Source of the DNA: Buchnera aphidicola (Brachycaudus cardui)
GTDB taxonomy: Bacteria; Pseudomonadota; Gammaproteobacteria; Enterobacterales; Enterobacteriaceae
Length of the DNA: 22,781 bases
Direction of reading: 5' to 3'
Assembly: GCF_005081945.1 (NCBI RefSeq)
Contig: NZ_CP034879.1
Location: forward strand, 230,538 to 253,318
Shown: in pieces, positions 19,133 through 22,781 of the stretch
Layout: every line of letters starts with the position of its first letter
Position numbering within the stretch: the first letter of the stretch is position 1
Position numbers and translations under genes: made by a program
Notes under the pieces: generated by a model
Told to the model about the DNA's origin: nothing
Seen by the model: only the letters and a program-made list of their open reading frames with translations
Databases searched by the model: none

Positions 19133-19608
19133 TATCCACGAGAAATACCAACGATTCCAGAACGAGTAACTTCAATAATTTCTGACATATTACGTATTAT
19201 TTTTAAAAAAGAATCTAATTTTTTTGTGGTGCCAGATAGTTGAAGTATATATGTTGTAGACGTAATATCTACAATTTGCCCTCGGAATACTTCTGTAATA
19301 TGTTTGATGTCATCTTTTTTATAATTGTTAATTTGAACTTTTAATAACATAATTTCACGTTCTATATGAGAAGATTGAGCAATTTGTACTACTCTTAATA
19401 CATCTATTAATTTATGTAGTTGTTTTTCAATTTGTTCGATCGATTTTTCATTTCCTACAGTTTGTATAGTCATTTTTGACAAAGTAGGATCTTCAGTTGG
19501 TGCTACTGTAATAGTTTCTATATTGTATCCTCTTTGTGAAAAGAGTCCTATTACTCGCGATAATGCACCTGATTCATTTTCTAATAAAATGGACAAAATT
19601 CTTCGCAT
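19132..19608 (-). CDS. ilvH: Acetohydroxyacid synthase III small subunit IlvH
   Basis: Regulatory subunit that stimulates IlvI and, in E. coli, makes it sensitive to valine. It is 158 aa, against 163 in E. coli. The N-terminal ACT domain ([19 protein letters not shown], then [20 protein letters not shown]) is almost unchanged. Asn11, Gly14, Ser17 and Asn29, positions tied to valine binding in E. coli IlvH, are all present, so feedback inhibition may be kept. The C-terminal domain with [10 protein letters not shown] and [13 protein letters not shown] is complete. It starts 3 nt after ilvI, with AGGTTTCC inside the end of ilvI as the likely ribosome site. Confidence 0.97.
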   Translation of the reverse strand: MRRILSILLENESGALSRVIGLFSQRGYNIETITVAPTEDPTLSKMTIQTVGNEKSIEQIEKQLHKLIDVLRVVQIAQSSHIEREIMLLKVQINNYKKDDIKHITEVFRGQIVDITSTTYILQLSGTTKKLDSFLKIIRNMSEIIEVTRSGIVGISRG

Positions 19609-19611
19609 ATT

Positions 19612-21327
19612 TTAGGAAACCTCTTTTTTCCTTAACCACATTTCATTCATGCCACCACCTTGAATTTGCATAGGATAAACGTGCTCAGAATCATCTATAT
19701 TAATATCTACAAACACTAAGTTACCATTAGATAACTTATTTAATGCTAGTGTTAATTTTTCTTCTAGTTCTATAGGATGGCTGATTTTAATACCGATATG
19801 TCCATAAGATTCTGATAATTTTACAAAATTTGGAAGTGAATCCATATAAGAATGAGAGTGTCGTCCAGAATAAATCATATCTTGCCATTGTTTAACCATA
19901 CCTAAGGAAGAATTATTAAGATTTAATATTAGTATTGCTAAATTATATTGTCTTGCTGTAGACAGTTCTTGAATATTCATTTGAATACTACCATCTCCAG
20001 TAATACAAATAACAGTCTCTTTAGGTAAAGCTAACTTAACACCTAGAGCTGCAGGTAAACCAAATCCCATTGTTCCTAATCCACCTGAATTAATCCAATG
20101 TCTAGGTTTATTGAATTTATAGTATAATGCAGTAAACATTTGATGTTGACCAACATCTGAAGTGATATAAGATGTGCCTTTTGTCAATTTAAAAAGTGTT
20201 TCAATTACTGTTTGAGGTTTAATTTTTTTACTTTTTTGATTGTATTTTAGACTTTTAACTTTTTTCCATTCTGTAATATTATTCCACCAATTTTCCAAGG
20301 ATGGAATGTTTTTTTCTTTTTTGAGTAATTCTATCATTTCTTGTAAAACATATTTCGCATCTCCAACAATTGGTATATCAGCTGAAACAGTTTTAGAAAT
20401 GGAAGTGGGATCTATATCAATATGTAAAATTACAGCATTGGGGCAATATTTATTTAAGTTATTTGTAGTTCGATCATCAAATCGAACGCCAATAGCAAAA
20501 ATTACGTCAGCATGATGCATTGTCATATTAGCTTCATAAGTACCATGCATTCCTAGCATAGAAATATTTTGAAGATGATTTCCAGGAAATGCACCTAATC
20601 CCATTAAAGAAGTCGTTACAGGACAATTTATTTTTTCAGCAAATATACGTAATTCTTCACTACTTTCGGAGCTAATAATTCCGCCTCCGGCATAGATGAC
20701 TGGTTTTTTGGCTTTTAATAATGTATTAAGAGCTTTTTTAATTTGTCCTTTATGTCCTTTAGTTGTCGGATTATATGAACGTATATGAACTTTTTCTGGC
20801 CATTTATAAGAACATTGATTTTCTTTTTTTAAAATATCTTTTGGTAAATCAATTACTACAGGTCCTGGACGTCCGCTTGATGCCAACCAAAAGGCTTTTT
20901 TAAAAATAACTGGTATATCTTCAGTTTTTTTAACTAAAAAACTATGTTTCACTATTGGACGAGAAATCCCAATCATATCACATTCTTGAAAAGCGTCATA
21001 ACCAATCAAAGAAGAGGCAACTTGACCAGATATTACAACCATAGGAATAGAATCCATGTATGCTGTGGCAATACCGGTAATAGCATTCGTAGCACCAGGA
21101 CCAGAAGTTACTAAAACTACTCCTGTTTTTCCTGTAGAACGAGCATACCCATCAGCCATATGAGTTGCCGCTTGTTCATGTCTTACTAAAATATGTTCAA
21201 TTCTACCAATAGTTTTTAGAGCATCATAGATATCTAATACAGCACCTCCAGGATATCCGAATATATGCTGTATTCCTTGATTTATTAATGATTTAACAAC
21301 CATTTCGGCTCCTGATAATATTTCCAT
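19612..21327 (-). CDS. ilvI: Acetohydroxyacid synthase III large subunit IlvI
   Basis: Thiamine-diphosphate enzyme that condenses pyruvate into acetolactate, or with 2-ketobutyrate into acetohydroxybutyrate: the first common step to valine, leucine and isoleucine, amino acids the insect host cannot make. It is 571 aa, against 574 in E. coli. Glu51 in [16 protein letters not shown] is the conserved cofactor-activating glutamate. The central FAD domain follows, and the thiamine-diphosphate motif runs from GDG (444-446) to NN (471-472). It has the best Shine-Dalgarno in the window, GGAGGG just before the ATG. A 276-bp AT-rich spacer separates it from apbE, and no leader peptide or attenuator is evident. 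Confidence 0.98.
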   Translation of the reverse strand: MEILSGAEMVVKSLINQGIQHIFGYPGGAVLDIYDALKTIGRIEHILVRHEQAATHMADGYARSTGKTGVVLVTSGPGATNAITGIATAYMDSIPMVVISGQVASSLIGYDAFQECDMIGISRPIVKHSFLVKKTEDIPVIFKKAFWLASSGRPGPVVIDLPKDILKKENQCSYKWPEKVHIRSYNPTTKGHKGQIKKALNTLLKAKKPVIYAGGGIISSESSEELRIFAEKINCPVTTSLMGLGAFPGNHLQNISMLGMHGTYEANMTMHHADVIFAIGVRFDDRTTNNLNKYCPNAVILHIDIDPTSISKTVSADIPIVGDAKYVLQEMIELLKKEKNIPSLENWWNNITEWKKVKSLKYNQKSKKIKPQTVIETLFKLTKGTSYITSDVGQHQMFTALYYKFNKPRHWINSGGLGTMGFGLPAALGVKLALPKETVICITGDGSIQMNIQELSTARQYNLAILILNLNNSSLGMVKQWQDMIYSGRHSHSYMDSLPNFVKLSESYGHIGIKISHPIELEEKLTLALNKLSNGNLVFVDINIDDSEHVYPMQIQGGGMNEMWLRKKEVS

Positions 21328-21331
21328 TTTT

Positions 21332-21337
21332 CCCTCC
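21332..21337 (-). promoter_or_regulatory. Strong Shine-Dalgarno for ilvI
   Basis: GGAGGG on the minus strand, 4 nt before the ATG at 21327. In a window where most genes have only weak purine-rich sites, this near-consensus site suggests efficient translation of the acetolactate synthase. Confidence 0.75.
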
Positions 21338-21603
21338 AGGAAGCTAGTTTAGTATTTTTATTTTTCTAGTTTTTCTATGTTTTATGTATTGTGCATTTTA
21401 TCTTAATAAAGCTAATATTATTTCGTACAATATTTTTAAAAATATTTTTTAAATATATTACATACTAGTGGCATACTAAATAAAATGATTAATTATAATA
21501 TTTATTATCGCAAATATATTAGATATTATCAAATATAACCTATTAAATACAATTTATATTGTTTAAAATTTAAAGACTTATCAATAAAAATCTATTCTTA
21601 TAT

Positions 21604-22635
21604 TTAATGAACTAAAAAATTTTGAAATTTAGGAGAAGTCCATGTTGAAAAAACATTTTTTTCTTTAGTAATGAGACATACAGCTAATTCTTCTTTCAAA
21701 GCCAATTTTTTAGCTTTTTTAAAGCCTAATATTAACAATCCGGTATCCCAACTATCTGCTTCTAAAGCTGTTAAAGAAATTACACTAACTGATACTAAAT
21801 TATGAGTAATCGGTCTACCAGTATTAGCGTTAATTAAATGTGAAATACGATGTTTTTTAAGATAGTAATAATTACGATAAGTACCTGCAGTGCTAATTGC
21901 ATTGTTTTTTAGATATATAAGTAGATGTATTGATTTTTTTTGATCTATTGGTTTTTGAATAGCAATAATTTTAGGTTTTTCTTCATATTTTTTTAATTTG
22001 ACTAAGACTGTTCCTCCAACAGAGATAGTATAATTGTTAATTCCATTTTTTTTAAGTGTATATGATAGATGATCTACAGCAAAACCTTCTCCAAAAGTAG
22101 AAAGATTAATTTCTATATCATCAATATCTTTAGTTAGATAAAATCCGAAAAAATTTTTAATAAGTTTTAAGTGTTGAGTGCCTGATAGAGAAAGATTTTT
22201 TTTTATTGTTTTTGAGGAAGGAAAACTAGTCGGTTTTTTTTTAATACCAAATCCCCATATATTAATTAATCGACTAATAGTAATATCTAATTTTCCATTA
22301 GTTTTTTTGTTAATTTTCATTGCTGATGAAATAATATGATAAAAATTTTTATTAATAATTTGAAGTTGATTTTTTTTCAGTTTATTAAATTTAGATACTA
22401 GAGAATTTTTTTCCCAAGAAGATAGCATTTTTTCATCTTCGTATAAACATTTTTCTATTAAAGTTTTTATATATATTTTATTTTTTAAATTAGGAATCTT
22501 AACTTGCCAATATGTTCCCATAGTTTTACCTGTAAATATTGTAACATTTTCTTTTTTATCTAAATATTGATGATGAAAGTTATTTAGTATTAATATTGAA
22601 CAAATAAAAATATTCAAAATAATTTTAGAATACAT
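21604..22635 (-). CDS. apbE: FAD:protein FMN transferase ApbE
   Basis: Mg-dependent enzyme that attaches FMN from FAD to a threonine of target proteins, typically RnfG- or NqrC-type subunits. It is 343 aa, close to E. coli ApbE. After an N-terminal hydrophobic segment (about residues 5-18) come TGKTMGTYWQVKIP, DITISRLINIWGFG, NLSTFGEGFAVDHL, SVGGT, AISTAGTYRNYY, HLINANTGRPI and LEADSWDTGL, the last carrying the metal-binding Asp and Thr. Cys12 exists, but the residues before it (IFI) do not make a normal lipobox, so lipid anchoring is doubtful. The ribosome site GGGAG lies 11 nt upstream. No flavoprotein partner is in the window. It is not a neighbour of ilvIH in E. coli, so a rearrangement brought it here. 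Confidence 0.95.
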   Translation of the reverse strand: MYSKIILNIFICSILILNNFHHQYLDKKENVTIFTGKTMGTYWQVKIPNLKNKIYIKTLIEKCLYEDEKMLSSWEKNSLVSKFNKLKKNQLQIINKNFYHIISSAMKINKKTNGKLDITISRLINIWGFGIKKKPTSFPSSKTIKKNLSLSGTQHLKLIKNFFGFYLTKDIDDIEINLSTFGEGFAVDHLSYTLKKNGINNYTISVGGTVLVKLKKYEEKPKIIAIQKPIDQKKSIHLLIYLKNNAISTAGTYRNYYYLKKHRISHLINANTGRPITHNLVSVSVISLTALEADSWDTGLLILGFKKAKKLALKEELAVCLITKEKNVFSTWTSPKFQNFLVH

Positions 22636-22731
22636 AATTAATATAACTCCCTTGATTGATAAATAAAAATTTGAATAATAAAATAAAAATGTTTTAAATA
22701 TATTTTTTTTAAGATTTATTTTTATACTTCA

Positions 22732-22759
22732 TTGATAATATAAAATTTACATGTATAAC
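22732..22759 (+). promoter_or_regulatory. Candidate plus-strand promoter at the right edge
   Basis: TTGATA (22732-22737) and TATAAC (22754-22759) are separated by 16 nt, each one mismatch from the sigma-70 consensus. A GGAG (22768-22771) follows, about 10 nt before the window ends. This fits a gene on the plus strand starting just outside, divergent from apbE. I cannot see that gene. Confidence 0.35.
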
Positions 22760-22781
22760 AAGACGATGGAGTTAAAAGACG

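Noticed and set aside
21429..21446. Perfect 18-bp palindrome AATATTTTTAAAAATATT upstream of ilvI
   Set aside because: It is made only of A and T. Such palindromes are expected by chance at this composition, so I do not call it an operator.
1..22781. tRNA, rRNA, CRISPR array, insertion sequence, phage or defence genes
   Set aside because: None seen on either strand: no tRNA-like cloverleaf with a GTTCRA loop, no spaced direct repeats, and no transposase or integrase motifs.

Overview
The window is a compact, very AT-rich piece of a reduced gammaproteobacterial genome. It looks like Buchnera aphidicola, the obligate aphid endosymbiont, or a very close relative. The proteins align along nearly their full length with Escherichia coli orthologues. 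The gene order is a thinned-out copy of the E. coli 2-4 minute region, intergenic spacers are almost pure A+T, and there are no mobile elements. All 19 recognisable genes lie on the minus strand, so transcription runs from high to low coordinates.

Layout in the direction of transcription: apbE (flavin transferase, 22635-21604); ilvI-ilvH (acetohydroxyacid synthase III, 21327-19132); the division and cell-wall (dcw) cluster rsmH-ftsL-ftsI-murE-murF-mraY-murD-ftsW-murG-murC-ddl-ftsA-ftsZ (18946-3385); erpA (Fe-S carrier); and mtn-speE-speD (methylthioadenosine removal and spermidine synthesis, 2778-139). Compared with E. coli, cra, mraZ, ftsQ, lpxC and secM are missing from their usual places. 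The dcw genes are tightly packed, with 1-17 nt overlaps at murE/murF, murF/mraY, mraY/murD, murD/ftsW and ftsW/murG.

Functionally, the window combines an essential amino-acid supply step (branched-chain synthesis, useful to the aphid), the cytoplasmic route from UDP-MurNAc to lipid II (MurC, D, E, F, Ddl, MraY, MurG), septal synthesis (FtsW, FtsI, FtsL), the cytoskeleton (FtsA, FtsZ), and a polyamine module whose by-product is cleared by the neighbouring Mtn.

The main discovery candidate is a pair of frameshifts at long poly(A) tracts of the coding strand. ftsL is interrupted at a run of 15 A and murF at a run of 12 A. In both genes the missing C-terminal half continues, well conserved, in the same alternative frame, and one extra A (or two fewer) restores it. 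The genes around them are intact, so both proteins may be made through polymerase slippage in the homopolymer, a mechanism reported for insect endosymbionts. murC carries an in-frame run of 11 A near its start. Other points of interest are a GC-containing hairpin block between ftsZ and erpA, a hairpin in the rsmH leader, TTG starts for speD and ftsW, and a plus-strand promoter-like sequence at the right edge.
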